NCBI GenBank assembly: GCA_018222805.1
Contig: JAAEZQ010000010.1
Span: 1 to 64,000 of the forward strand
Source: Vibrionaceae bacterium
GTDB lineage: Bacteria > Pseudomonadota > Gammaproteobacteria > Enterobacterales > Vibrionaceae
Length of the DNA: 64,000 nt
Reading direction: 5' to 3'
Shown: piece after piece, positions 17,985 to 27,166 of the stretch
Numbering within the stretch: position 1 is the first letter of the stretch
Layout: every line of letters begins with the position of its first letter
Program-made: the position numbers and the translations under genes
Notes under the pieces: model-generated
Seen by the model: only the letters and a program-made list of their open reading frames with translations
Database searches by the model: none
What the model was told of the DNA's origin: nothing

Positions 17985-18016
17985 AAAAAACGCTCTCCAT
18001 GTGGAGAGCGTTTTTT
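17985..18016. terminator. Bidirectional terminator
   Basis: A perfect stem with arms AAAAACGCTCTCCA and TGGAGAGCGTTTTT gives A- and T-runs on both sides, serving the rightward Lys-rich gene and the leftward DMT transporter gene. Confidence 0.93.
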
Positions 18017-18031
18017 ATGGTCTGTCGTAAG

Positions 18032-18910
18032 TTACTTATTTGCGTAACTCATCTCAACGCGTTTTTTCACCCAAGTCTCGTTCACCCACAGTGAGAACAT
18101 GATAATAGCACCGCCAATGGCCAAGCGAGTAATGTCAACGTCGCGGTTCCAAATTACAATGTTGACAATCAAGCCTGCTGGAACCAGCGCATTATTCATT
18201 ACAGCAAGCGCACCGGCATTCACTAGAGTAGCGCCTTTATTCCATGCAAAGTAACCAAAGCCAGATGCAATCAAACCAAGGTAGGTCAAAATGCCCCACT
18301 GGGTAGCGGTGGTAGGCAGTTTGTCTAGGTTACCCATTAATGCAAATGCGACTGTTGCGACGCACAGAGCACCCAAGTAGAAATAACCAAATATAGTATG
18401 CTGTGGCAGGTCGACTGGCTCACTTTCCATAATGTACTTGTAACCCACCTGACCGATGGCAAAACACAGGTTAGCCCCTTGGACGACCAAAAAGCCTAAT
18501 AGAAAGTTTTCGTTGATGCCTGCAAACTTAATCCATGCCGCTCCCAAAACAGCAATCAATGCCGTGACCAAATACCAAGGCGAAAAGCGACCTTTGAGTA
18601 AATCGTAAATCAGCGTAACGTAGATAGGTGTGAATACCGTGAACAGCAGAACTTCTGGTACAGAAAGGAGTAGGAAGGACTGATAGTAGAAGCAGTACAT
18701 CAAACCGAGCTGGAAGCCGCCAACGATCATCAATTTGGCGATCAGGGATTTAGGTACGCCACGGAATTTCAGAAACGGAACAAATACGATGCTGGCGAGC
18801 GCCACACGCATAAATACCGAAAACCAAGAATCAACCTGACCGGCAAGATATACACCGATCAGGCTAAATGAAAATGCCCAGAGCAGGGTGACTGCAGATA
18901 GATAAGCCAT
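18032..18910 (-). CDS. DMT-superfamily (EamA) transporter
   Basis: A 292-residue inner-membrane protein with about ten membrane helices arranged as two EamA repeats (roughly 5-130 and 145-275). It starts MAYLSAVTLLWAFSFSLIG, the usual EamA first helix with LLWAFSF, and ends in a basic cytoplasmic tail (KKRVEMSYANK), which fits the positive-inside rule. Vibrio homologues are often labelled carboxylate/amino acid/amine transporters, but the substrate cannot be read from sequence. It is monocistronic. Confidence 0.85.
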   Translation of the reverse strand: MAYLSAVTLLWAFSFSLIGVYLAGQVDSWFSVFMRVALASIVFVPFLKFRGVPKSLIAKLMIVGGFQLGLMYCFYYQSFLLLSVPEVLLFTVFTPIYVTLIYDLLKGRFSPWYLVTALIAVLGAAWIKFAGINENFLLGFLVVQGANLCFAIGQVGYKYIMESEPVDLPQHTIFGYFYLGALCVATVAFALMGNLDKLPTTATQWGILTYLGLIASGFGYFAWNKGATLVNAGALAVMNNALVPAGLIVNIVIWNRDVDITRLAIGGAIIMFSLWVNETWVKKRVEMSYANK

Positions 18911-18974
18911 GGATGAGAACTTTTATCAATAACAAATGTGCCTGCAGTCTAACCAAGTTTTCTCAAAGCGCCAA

Positions 18975-19400
18975 TCAGTCTTTTAGCGGTATGACCAGCA
19001 TATCGACTGGCGAGCGGTTAATCAGCTGTCGTGTCGCAGACAAAATCTTACTCCAGAAATCCTGATGATGACCACAAACAACCAAATCAATGTCGAAGTC
19101 CTGAATGGTGTCGCATAGCTCATTACTTAAATCCCCACTGCCGACTAAAGTATGGGTGATCGGATACTCTGCGTATTCCGTGAAATTCGCTAATTGAGTA
19201 CGCGAGGCTTCCATGGCTTGGTGTTGTGCTTCAGCCATGTTGATATCAATAAGCCCGGTGTAGAGCTCGGCATAGTTCACATCGATGTGAATGAAAGAGA
19301 CTTTCGCATCCAGAGGTTTAGCCAGAGATACGGCTTTCTTAATTAACACTTTACTGTCGTCTGACAGGTCAACTGCCACAAGTATGTGTTTGTAACTCAT
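18975..19400 (-). CDS. uspA: Universal stress protein A
   Basis: A 141-residue cytosolic UspA of the E. coli UspA/UspC/UspD group. It begins [20 protein letters not shown], as in E. coli UspA, and ends [12 protein letters not shown] use the ATG with AAGGAG about 10 bases upstream; an ATG eight codons earlier would contain that site. It is made in growth arrest and stress in enterics. As in E. coli, uspB lies close by and diverges, but here ftnA is interposed. A 72-bp palindromic repeat sits immediately upstream of its ribosome-binding site. Confidence 0.93.
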   Translation of the reverse strand: MSYKHILVAVDLSDDSKVLIKKAVSLAKPLDAKVSFIHIDVNYAELYTGLIDINMAEAQHQAMEASRTQLANFTEYAEYPITHTLVGSGDLSNELCDTIQDFDIDLVVCGHHQDFWSKILSATRQLINRSPVDMLVIPLKD

Positions 19401-19423
19401 ATTGCTATCTCCTTGTAAGGTCA

Positions 19424-19495
19424 TATACCCAAGTAACCTCGAACTGACCTATTGCTTAGCCTTTGACTTCTGCATCTTGAAGTCACTTGGGTATA
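19424..19495. repeat. 72-bp palindromic intergenic repeat, copy A
   Basis: The ends are perfect 11-bp inverted repeats TATACCCAAGT/ACTTGGGTATA. The first 17 bases are identical to those of a second 72-bp element at 56062. It lies in the uspA-ftnA divergent gap and would be in the uspA leader or promoter. It resembles the short palindromic repeats seen in many Vibrio intergenic regions. Confidence 0.75.
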
Positions 19496-19625
19496 GTTTC
19501 AGATTAGCACTAACCTCCAATAAATTTTGCTAAAGTGATCCCATATCAATAGTGTAGGTACAAAGTCTTAATGTGTTAATCATGTTATAGTTGTATGAAA
19601 TGCAGGAATATAAACAGGAGCTAAC

Positions 19626-20153
19626 ATGCTGTCTCAGACTATGGTCGAACAACTGAATGATCAAATTAATCTAGAATTTTTCTCATCCAATCTATACTTA
19701 CAAATGAGTGCTTGGTGTGAAGACAAAGGTTTTGAAGGCGCAGCTGAATTTCTACGTAAGCACGCAGTAGAAGAGATGGAGCACATGCAACGCCTATTCA
19801 CTTATGTAAGTGAAACTGGCTCAATGCCAATTCTAGGTGCGATTGAAGCTCCGAAGCATGATTTTGCAAGCTTGGGTGATGTTTTCCGTGAGACTTATGA
19901 ACATGAACAAATGATCACTGAAAAAATTAATAAGTTGGCTCATGGAGCGTTTACAAGCCAAGATTACTCAACGTTTAACTTCCTACAGTGGTACGTAGCT
20001 GAACAGCACGAAGAAGAGAAGTTGTTTAAAGGGATCTTAGATAAGATCGAACTCGTTGGTGAAGATGGTAAAGCGTTGTTCTTCATCGATAAAGATCTAG
20101 CACAAATGGCGAAAGAAGGTTCATCTTCAATCATGGATGCTCCAGCTGCATAA
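19626..20153 (+). CDS. ftnA: Non-haem ferritin
   Basis: A 175-residue four-helix-bundle ferritin that oxidises Fe(II) and stores iron in a 24-mer shell. The ferroxidase ligands Glu17, Glu50 and His53 (in [10 protein letters not shown]) are in place, as are the later Glu in YEHEQ and Gln in [10 protein letters not shown]. Length and C-terminus match bacterial FtnA. CAGGAG precedes the ATG. No Fur-like box is obvious upstream; in enterics ftnA is raised by Fur and lowered by RyhB, and a ryhB gene is present in this window. Confidence 0.95.
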   Translation: MLSQTMVEQLNDQINLEFFSSNLYLQMSAWCEDKGFEGAAEFLRKHAVEEMEHMQRLFTYVSETGSMPILGAIEAPKHDFASLGDVFRETYEHEQMITEKINKLAHGAFTSQDYSTFNFLQWYVAEQHEEEKLFKGILDKIELVGEDGKALFFIDKDLAQMAKEGSSSIMDAPAA

Positions 20154-20226
20154 AGCGTTTCCCAGCGCGATAAGTAGCGATTAAAAGACATAGTAGTGAT
20201 CGTCTTTTTCTCTTGAGCATTGTTGA

Positions 20227-20568
<342 letters not shown>

Positions 20569-20658
20569 ATCGGATACGTAAAGCTTTTCGTTCGGTGCTT
20601 GGAATTTAAGCGCTTTTCCCAGTAAACATTTCTCGGTAGAATGTCGCCCGAACAAAGC

Positions 20659-20688
20659 AAGGATGTGCATTGAGCACATCCTTTTTTT
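20659..20688 (+). terminator. Terminator between uspB and yhiN
   Basis: Stem AAGGATGTGC/GCACATCCTT with loop ATTGA followed by seven T. Confidence 0.9.
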
Positions 20689-20725
20689 ATTGTTTTGGAT
20701 TTTGGATAGAGCCTAAGAGTTACCG

Positions 20726-21919
20726 ATGAGTAAGAAATTTGATGTAGTAGTAATTGGCGCAGGTGCTGCGGGTTTGATGTGTGCTGCAGAAGCCGGTAAG
20801 CGAGGCCGCAGTGTATTAGTGCTCGACCATGCGAAAAAACCTGGCCGTAAAATTCTTATTTCTGGCGGTGGCCGTTGTAACTTCACGAACTATGACGTGT
20901 CGGCAAATAATTACCTATGCCAAAACCCTCATTTCGTAAAATCTGCATTGTCTCAATACACCAATTGGGATTTCATCGCTATGGTCAGCAAGCACGGTAT
21001 CGAGTTTGAAGAGCGTGACCATGGGCAGCTGTTCTGTGTGGATGCATTCACGGCGAAAGACATCGTAAAAATGTTACTCGCAGAATGCGATATGCCAAAT
21101 ATTCAACAGCGTTATCAATGTGATGTCCACTCTATCGAAAAAATGGACACTGGCTTTAGATTGCATGCAGGTACCGAAGTGGTTGAGTGTGACTCTTTGG
21201 TTATCGCGACGGGCGGTCTATCGATGCCCAAACTGGGTGCGACGCCGTTTGGCTATAAGGTCGCACAGCAGTTCGGTCTTCCTGTCATCTCAACCACAGC
21301 AGGCTTAGTGCCATTTACTCTGCACAAAGAAGACAAAGAGGATTTTGCTGATCTGTCTGGTATTGCTGTGCCGGCAGAAATCACAGCTGAAGATGGCACC
21401 ATGTTCAAAGAAGCGCTGCTTTTCACTCACCGAGGCTTGTCAGGTCCTTCTGTTTTGCAGATTTCTTCATTTTGGCGAGCAGGGCAAAAGGTTTCGATCA
21501 ATCTGGTGCCTAATGATGATGTTGCTGTTCTGCTGGAGCGTAGCCGCGAGAAGCACCCAAATCAATCACTAAAGAATACGCTAGCCAAAGTACTGCCAAA
21601 ACGCTTGGTGGAAGTGTTGATTGAACGTAAAGAGTTAACCGATAAACCGCTTAAGCAATTTAATTCCAAAGAACTGGCTGACATTGTCGAGCATCTCGAA
21701 AACTGGAATGTAGCGCCGAATGGCACTGAAGGTTATCGAACTGCGGAAGTGACACTAGGTGGTGTGGATACTGACTATCTATCTTCTAAAACGATGGAGT
21801 GTAAAAGCATCAAAGGATTGTTCTTCATCGGCGAAGTCATGGACGTGACGGGTTGGTTAGGCGGCTATAACTTCCAGTGGTGTTGGAGCTCGGGCTTTGT
21901 TGCCGGGCAGTGGGTCTAG
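20726..21919 (+). CDS. yhiN: YhiN-family FAD-dependent oxidoreductase
   Basis: A 397-residue flavoprotein of the HI0933/YhiN/BaiN family. The N-terminal FAD-binding GAGAAGLMCAAEAGKRG (about 11-27) is followed by GRKILISGGGRCNFTN, the family signature. The C-terminal VTLGGVDTDYLSSKTMECK and GEVMDVTGWLGGYNFQWCW close the FAD site. E. coli yhiN lies near uspB (with pitA between), so position supports orthology. The physiological substrate of enteric and Vibrio YhiN is unknown. A 15-bp palindrome follows the gene. Confidence 0.93.
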   Translation: MSKKFDVVVIGAGAAGLMCAAEAGKRGRSVLVLDHAKKPGRKILISGGGRCNFTNYDVSANNYLCQNPHFVKSALSQYTNWDFIAMVSKHGIEFEERDHGQLFCVDAFTAKDIVKMLLAECDMPNIQQRYQCDVHSIEKMDTGFRLHAGTEVVECDSLVIATGGLSMPKLGATPFGYKVAQQFGLPVISTTAGLVPFTLHKEDKEDFADLSGIAVPAEITAEDGTMFKEALLFTHRGLSGPSVLQISSFWRAGQKVSINLVPNDDVAVLLERSREKHPNQSLKNTLAKVLPKRLVEVLIERKELTDKPLKQFNSKELADIVEHLENWNVAPNGTEGYRTAEVTLGGVDTDYLSSKTMECKSIKGLFFIGEVMDVTGWLGGYNFQWCWSSGFVAGQWV

Positions 21920-21942
21920 CGCTACGGACATTTTAGAACTGC

Positions 21943-21978
21943 GCTATCCGTCGTCTTCTACTCAAGACGACGGATAGC
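21943..21978. terminator. 15-bp perfect hairpin between convergent genes
   Basis: Arms GCTATCCGTCGTCTT and AAGACGACGGATAGC pair perfectly across the 6-base loop CTACTC. There is no T-run on either side. It lies between the ends of yhiN and the leftward DUF1566 gene and may block convergent transcription or protect both mRNA ends. Confidence 0.65.
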
Positions 21979-21988
21979 AGATGTTAAT

Positions 21989-22699
21989 TTAGAGCGGCTT
22001 ATTTCTTACCAGTCGTAACATACCGTGTTTCTTTGCCCCGACACCAGCAGTAGTAAGTGGTGTTTCAATATGTTTAAACAATACGCTGTAGTAGTATTGA
22101 GAATAACTAGGCAGCGCTGAGTCTGTCATAATAATTAGGCTTCGGTATGCATTTCCTTGACGATATGCAATAAAACTATCAATGGTACTTTGCTCACTCT
22201 TGTCTCCCGTCCAATCTCGTTCAGTGTCAGCTAATGTGTTGATTTCATCTTCTGTTAAGCCAATTTTGTAGCTAAAAGCGGGGTAATAAGCGGGGAAACA
22301 CGCTTCATTATAGATACTGAGCAACTGCTTAGTATTCGGTAAATGCCATGAGTGGTTCACCGTATCGATACGATGGTTTTCCGCCTCTACCGCTTCACTT
22401 AATAGTTTGCGTTGGTTAGGGGTTTGAGGATCGTCTGGCGTCGGGTTTTCAGGCACTAGGGGAATACCGTCACAGCTTTGTTGATCGGCACTAAGGGTTT
22501 GACCAACAAAACAGAAACTCCACTGCAAGCCTGTCGCGGCATCATTGACGACTTTGTAGTCACCAGCATCGGTGTTAATTATTTCATGGCTAAAGCGACC
22601 CTGTGGATTTAACTCGGCGTCAGGAAGGCAAACCTGCAGCGTATCGGCCATACATGGGCCAGCCATAGCAAACACTAAGCCTAAACTTAAATATTTCAC
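21989..22699 (-). CDS. Exported DUF1566 (Lcl C-terminal-like) protein
   Basis: A 236-residue secreted or periplasmic protein. A GTG start with AAGGAA seven bases upstream gives MKYLSLGLVFAMAGPCMADT, a clear signal peptide cleaved after MA. The mature part carries a DUF1566 domain: ATGLQWSFC near the start, NHSWHLPNTKQLLSIYNEAC in the middle and MLRLVRNKPL at the end. A Pro/Asp-rich loop interrupts it (PENPTPDDPQTPNQ). The same domain, with RCGLANWRLPTLTE, ends the 1180-residue lipoprotein encoded 13 bp upstream, so the two are an operon. In Legionella Lcl this domain type contributes to attachment. Role here is inferred to be surface interaction. Confidence 0.7.
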   Translation of the reverse strand: MKYLSLGLVFAMAGPCMADTLQVCLPDAELNPQGRFSHEIINTDAGDYKVVNDAATGLQWSFCFVGQTLSADQQSCDGIPLVPENPTPDDPQTPNQRKLLSEAVEAENHRIDTVNHSWHLPNTKQLLSIYNEACFPAYYPAFSYKIGLTEDEINTLADTERDWTGDKSEQSTIDSFIAYRQGNAYRSLIIMTDSALPSYSQYYYSVLFKHIETPLTTAGVGAKKHGMLRLVRNKPL

Positions 22700-22712
22700 A
22701 TTCGATTCCTTC

Positions 22713-25700
22713 TTACTGTTCGATCTTGAATCCATCACTGACTAGAACCAACGGGTTGTATGAGTGATCAGAGTGGTATTGAGCGTCCAACCAAATCGGA
22801 CTTAAGGCTCTGTGTTGTTGTTGATCTAGGCTTTGTGTATCCAGCCAAAAACCGTGGAACGTATCATTATCAACTCTTGGAAAGTTGAGGTGTGGGAAGA
22901 ATCGGTTGTCAATATTATTGGCTCTGCTTTTACCGAAGTCGAATAGACCGTAAGCCTCAGTTAACGTTGGTAGTCGCCAGTTAGCCAGACCACAGCGTTT
23001 ATCGTTATTGACCCATTTGATTTGGTTAGCCACCGTGCATTGTGCAGGGTTAGTGGAGACGATATTTAGCCCTGGAATGGTGCATGTTGCGCTAAATGAG
23101 TCAACGCCTTCTTTAGCTTGCATCACAAACATATTATCGTTGTCATAGATGCTATAAGAATCTTTTTCTTTGCGTTGGTGTTTGGTTTCCCAAATGAGCC
23201 CTGTTTGTGCATCGAGCACACATGTGAACGCGCGCTGAGTATAAGTAAGATCTTGACGAACTAACGGCTGGCCCTTGTTATCTAGTTTGACGTATCGAGC
23301 GCCTAAGATTCCGTCATGGTTGCTGTTTTGTGCCTTACCGCTGAGTGGGTCGCAAGCAGAAGTACTGTCTCTACCGCGAGAACTGTCATCGCCATCAACG
23401 CCAGTGGTTATCCTAGAGTCGGCAACATGAATTTGGCGTGGTGAATACTCTATGACTGCGCTTGGAGCTCCAATGTTGCTTTGTACACGAATGTAATATC
23501 GTGAATCTAGGTTAAGCCCTGAAATGGTCGTTCTCTGCTTGTTGGTCGGAATGTTATGCTGAGCTTCGCTAATTTGGTTAAAGCTTTGTTCATCCCAACC
23601 AAGGGTATAGCCACTGGCACCTAACTGTGAATCCCAACCAATAGTGACCCAATGTCCGTTTGAGTTTTTCCCTTTCCCTTCGATGCGCAATCCTAACAAC
23701 TGATCGTCTTGCATCACATTTTGGCAAGTCATGTCCAATAAGTTGTTAGGGTAGACAGTAACCCAGCGACCAGGGCGAGTACCGTGTGGAAAGTAATAGT
23801 CGTCGACTTCTGAATCACTTAACAGCGAGAGCATGTTTTGGGTGATGTGAGAGACATTGATGTCTAGGTTTTCGAGCAACACCTGACCTATTGGATAAGT
23901 TGATGACAGTCGTTCTTGCAATGTTTCGACATCTGGGTAAGTGTTGTTGTCGGTGATGGAGCCGTATTTGCCTGACATGTCAATTTTGAGTAGTGCCAGT
24001 AAGTCATCATATAAGTTGCCGCGCTCAATCAAATCAATCGTAGAGTTGAATAGCCTACCTTTCGCCTGCAACGCGATAAATGAAGCTAAAAACTCGACTT
24101 GCTTACGAGGCATTTGTTGAAATGTTTCGATTAGTTGCTCATGCTTCCATGGTGCCAAGTAGTTGATGTTGCCGTACTTAGATGCAGAGCTTTTCATTAG
24201 TAGTGCGGCTCTAGCGGTGCTGACGTAGCCGACGTTTAAACGCTCCAGTTCCTTATATTCCAGAATCCCGTTGTTGTTACCTTTTTGCTCATCCAGTTTG
24301 GCAAGTTCACAAAACGAACCTAAAACAGAACGTAACTCTACTTTTGTTTTCTGGTCGCGAATATGGATGGTCAGCGTGTCCTGCATTTCGTCTGCGGTAT
24401 ACTCGTACTTATACTTACCTTCATATGGTCGTCCAGGGCGGCAACGAGAGTAAAAATTATCAGTATCACGTAGTGCAATCGTGGTAACAAAACCATTGTT
24501 CCCGCTCAGATCTAAAGAGTTCCGTCTATGGTCAGTGTCGGTGATGAGACTGAGTGGTTGGTGACGGACAGGATAGCGACCATTGTCAAAATATCCGTCC
24601 TTTTCAGGATTAAGACGACTGCCAAGCACAACTTTCAATGATGCTTGCTCCAGCTCCTTAGGAAAGCGACCACTGATACGCAAGTAACGTTCTGGTGCTA
24701 AAGCTAATATAGCTGGCTTCAGAGGGTGTTTATGGTTTGCATGGAGCAGCTTATTAACTTGGTGCTGGTGGTGGTAATGTTTCTGTAGTTCTACAGGAAG
24801 GCTGTTTTCAAGTTCTTGGTAACCCACAACTTGGCCGAATTGATCTTCATAGTGCTGCAACAGGGAGCGAGAAGGTTGGGTGCTGAGCTCAGAGAGGATA
24901 CGTGCGCCGACGTCTGGTATGGAGTGACCACTGGTTGGCCACTGCATTGGCCCAACGATGAACACGTAGTTAGCTGCTTTGTCCTCCAGTGAATTTTTGT
25001 ACACTTCGCGCATAACATCGGCACTAAAATGCAATGTACTCGTTTTGCCATCAGCCCTATCAAATACGCCAAGTTGTTGTTGAATATCCGCATTGACTGA
25101 AACACGATACGTGCCCTCAAAGGTGGTCGCCTCTCCGGAACCTGGGTTTAATGCATCAATCTGCTCGTCAACTTCTTGCATTGCCCAAGAACTTAGGGTG
25201 AGTTTTATGGGATCTTGTTTGCTCATCAGTGCGTACAGAGCGGCGAGTTCAAGTACAAGTTGCTGGTTATAGACGAGCTTGCCTTGTATAGAATATGTCT
25301 GCGCCGTACTAAGAGTAACTTGTTTGTTGGTGGCTTCTCGATCGTTGTCGCGGATGTGTAACGTCTTCATTTGCGCAGTATTGAGCGTGACAACCTGTGT
25401 ATCCTTTGGCACATCAGGGTGACCACCGACTGACTCCCACTGCTTAGGTGTCAGTTGCAATGTATAAGAGCCATAATACCTCCGATTGTAACTTTCATCT
25501 CGTAGCGTATTTATATGATCACCTAAACTCTGCTTTTGCTCGTCATTCAACTCTATCAAGCTCGTTTTGCTGTTTTCTGAAAGGTAGTGGCGTACCTCTG
25601 CATATCGTTCAGCATAAGGCAGGTTGCTGTAGTGGCTTAACTCTTCCTGAAGCAGGTGTTTCGCAACGGTGTTGAACGCCATGGTCACGGGATCGAGCGA

Positions 25701-26255
25701 TATTGTCGAGACTTCTGTCTCATTAACGGCTCCGTCATCATTACTATCCATCTTTAGGATATTGGCCAGGGTGTCCAATTCGGTTCTGAAATACGACGTT
25801 GACTTGTCATCCACATTCGTTTTGTTAGAGGCAGAATCTGCGTTGGCAGAAACTGCCGTCAACTTGCTGCCTTCTACAGTTACGATTTGGTCCAGTGGCC
25901 ATTGCGACAACTGAAATTTGTATGCAAACCCTCCTTCCTCCATCGTACTGTGCCACTTCTCGCAAACCTGACCAGAGCAGACTTGAAATGCGTACGTATC
26001 GGTTTCCTGGCTGCCCACGACAGGCCCTGAAATAGTCAGATTTGACCGGTTGGTAGGTAGGGTTGGTGGTGTGACATTGCCACCGCTGTCTGGCTGAGTA
26101 GGAGTGCCTGGATTGGCATCTGAATCCGAGGTGGTATTGCCACCAGAACCGTTATCCACATTGGGTTTAGTTGGATCTGAGCCCGGTGGTTGGTCACTAC
26201 AGCCGCTGATCGCCAGAGCGATTGTTGCAGACAAAACAAGCTGTCTAAAGAGCAT
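22713..26255 (-). CDS. Large multidomain lipoprotein (EF-hand-like, FN3, DUF1566)
   Basis: An 1180-residue predicted outer-membrane lipoprotein with no family I recognise as a whole. The lipobox is AISGC with Cys19 as the lipid site; residue 20 is Ser, not the inner-membrane Asp. A low-complexity Gly/Asn/Pro/Thr linker spans about 22-72. EF-hand-like loops occur at about 170-181 (DSNDDGAVNETE) and 660-670 (GNNNGILEYKE); a third, NSNHDGILG, is near 978. A fibronectin type III-like domain lies at about 855-940, and a DUF1566 domain closes the protein (about 1000-1180, with NWRLPTLTEAYGLFDFGKS). It is divergent from the Tad pilus operon and followed by a second DUF1566 gene. An adhesin or pilus-associated surface protein is inferred. 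Confidence 0.75.
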   Translation of the reverse strand: MLFRQLVLSATIALAISGCSDQPPGSDPTKPNVDNGSGGNTTSDSDANPGTPTQPDSGGNVTPPTLPTNRSNLTISGPVVGSQETDTYAFQVCSGQVCEKWHSTMEEGGFAYKFQLSQWPLDQIVTVEGSKLTAVSANADSASNKTNVDDKSTSYFRTELDTLANILKMDSNDDGAVNETEVSTISLDPVTMAFNTVAKHLLQEELSHYSNLPYAERYAEVRHYLSENSKTSLIELNDEQKQSLGDHINTLRDESYNRRYYGSYTLQLTPKQWESVGGHPDVPKDTQVVTLNTAQMKTLHIRDNDREATNKQVTLSTAQTYSIQGKLVYNQQLVLELAALYALMSKQDPIKLTLSSWAMQEVDEQIDALNPGSGEATTFEGTYRVSVNADIQQQLGVFDRADGKTSTLHFSADVMREVYKNSLEDKAANYVFIVGPMQWPTSGHSIPDVGARILSELSTQPSRSLLQHYEDQFGQVVGYQELENSLPVELQKHYHHQHQVNKLLHANHKHPLKPAILALAPERYLRISGRFPKELEQASLKVVLGSRLNPEKDGYFDNGRYPVRHQPLSLITDTDHRRNSLDLSGNNGFVTTIALRDTDNFYSRCRPGRPYEGKYKYEYTADEMQDTLTIHIRDQKTKVELRSVLGSFCELAKLDEQKGNNNGILEYKELERLNVGYVSTARAALLMKSSASKYGNINYLAPWKHEQLIETFQQMPRKQVEFLASFIALQAKGRLFNSTIDLIERGNLYDDLLALLKIDMSGKYGSITDNNTYPDVETLQERLSSTYPIGQVLLENLDINVSHITQNMLSLLSDSEVDDYYFPHGTRPGRWVTVYPNNLLDMTCQNVMQDDQLLGLRIEGKGKNSNGHWVTIGWDSQLGASGYTLGWDEQSFNQISEAQHNIPTNKQRTTISGLNLDSRYYIRVQSNIGAPSAVIEYSPRQIHVADSRITTGVDGDDSSRGRDSTSACDPLSGKAQNSNHDGILGARYVKLDNKGQPLVRQDLTYTQRAFTCVLDAQTGLIWETKHQRKEKDSYSIYDNDNMFVMQAKEGVDSFSATCTIPGLNIVSTNPAQCTVANQIKWVNNDKRCGLANWRLPTLTEAYGLFDFGKSRANNIDNRFFPHLNFPRVDNDTFHGFWLDTQSLDQQQHRALSPIWLDAQYHSDHSYNPLVLVSDGFKIEQ

Positions 26256-26523
26256 GAATATTCCTTTATACGAAAATCAAAGCAAACAAGAAATAACGCA
26301 ATTAGTGCAACAGTGTGCTTATTGGTTGAACCGTAAAATCGTCAGTTATTTCGCGAAGATAAAGAGGTTAATGCTAAATTAATTAATTTATACGATCTAT
26401 GAATCTATGTTTTATCGGTAAATTGGCATTTATTATATAAATGATATTGATTTTTACAACGGTATTGATAATAATTCTCACATCAAAAGAAAATTGAATG
26501 ATTTTTATAAGGGAATTGATCGT
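26256..26523. promoter_or_regulatory. Divergent promoter region, lipoprotein gene and Tad operon
   Basis: This AT-rich stretch must carry the promoters for the leftward lipoprotein operon and the rightward flp-tad operon. No unique -35/-10 pair or known operator can be chosen by eye. The AT-richness suits silencing by an H-NS-like protein, as is common for horizontally acquired surface-structure loci; this is inference. Confidence 0.45.
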
Positions 26524-26724
26524 ATGAATGGTTTTTTGTCACTAATTGAACGTTACATGCACGATGAAGAAGGGGCAACGGCGATTGAATATGGCATTCT
26601 CGCTGCTGGATTAGCGGCTGGGATACTTGCGATATTTGGTTCTGATGGCTTATTTATCAGTGCTTTAAAGGAAAAGTTTCAAACGATCATTGATGGTATG
26701 AACATGGGGTCGGGTGGCGAGTAA
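26524..26724 (+). CDS. flp: Flp-type pilin precursor
   Basis: A 66-residue type IVb prepilin, the major subunit of Tad pili. The leader ends EEG and the mature protein begins ATAIEYGI, with cleavage expected after Gly17 and the conserved Glu-Tyr at mature positions 5-6. One hydrophobic helix follows (ILAAGLAAGILAIFG), then a short C-terminal tail rich in Gly and Met. I start at the ATG with AAGGGA about nine bases upstream; the ATG ten codons earlier lacks a ribosome-binding site. Only one flp copy is present. Confidence 0.93.
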   Translation: MNGFLSLIERYMHDEEGATAIEYGILAAGLAAGILAIFGSDGLFISALKEKFQTIIDGMNMGSGGE

Positions 26725-27154
26725 TCATTATTTTTTGTTGCAAATTATTACGGTAGTCTTGTTGCTTGTTATTGCATTGAGTGATGTTTATCAGCGTAAA
26801 GTCCCCAATATATTTTTGCTCTTGTTATTAATCGTTTGCGCCACTGTCACGCCTTTTTCTCTTCACTCACTTTTAGTCGGAATCACGATAGTGGTCTTTG
26901 GGGTGGTGGCTTTCCACTACCGTTGGCTGGGGGCTGGAGACAGTAAGTTATTGGCAGTATGCGCCTACGCCTCTTTGGAACAATGGTATTGGTTGTTATT
27001 AAACACGGCTTTGTTAGGCGGAGTATTAAGCGCCGCGTATTTGCTGTTTAACTACTTCGCGCTAAGGGGAGTGATTGTGGCAAAACCGCAAACCACCGTG
27101 CCTTATGCGGTCGCTATATGTATTGCAGCAACCACCACTATTCACTATATGTAG
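26714..27154 (+). CDS. tadV: Prepilin peptidase TadV
   Basis: A 146-residue inner-membrane aspartic protease (A24 type) that cleaves the Flp leader and the TadE/TadF pseudopilins. The two catalytic aspartates are in ALSDVYQRKVPN (near residue 24) and GAGDSKLL (near residue 77). Unlike PilD it has no N-methyltransferase domain, as expected for Tad systems. It starts with GTG and overlaps the end of flp by 11 bases, which suggests coupled translation. Confidence 0.9.
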   Translation: MASNHYFLLQIITVVLLLVIALSDVYQRKVPNIFLLLLLIVCATVTPFSLHSLLVGITIVVFGVVAFHYRWLGAGDSKLLAVCAYASLEQWYWLLLNTALLGGVLSAAYLLFNYFALRGVIVAKPQTTVPYAVAICIAATTTIHYM

Positions 27155-27166
27155 TTTATACCCATC

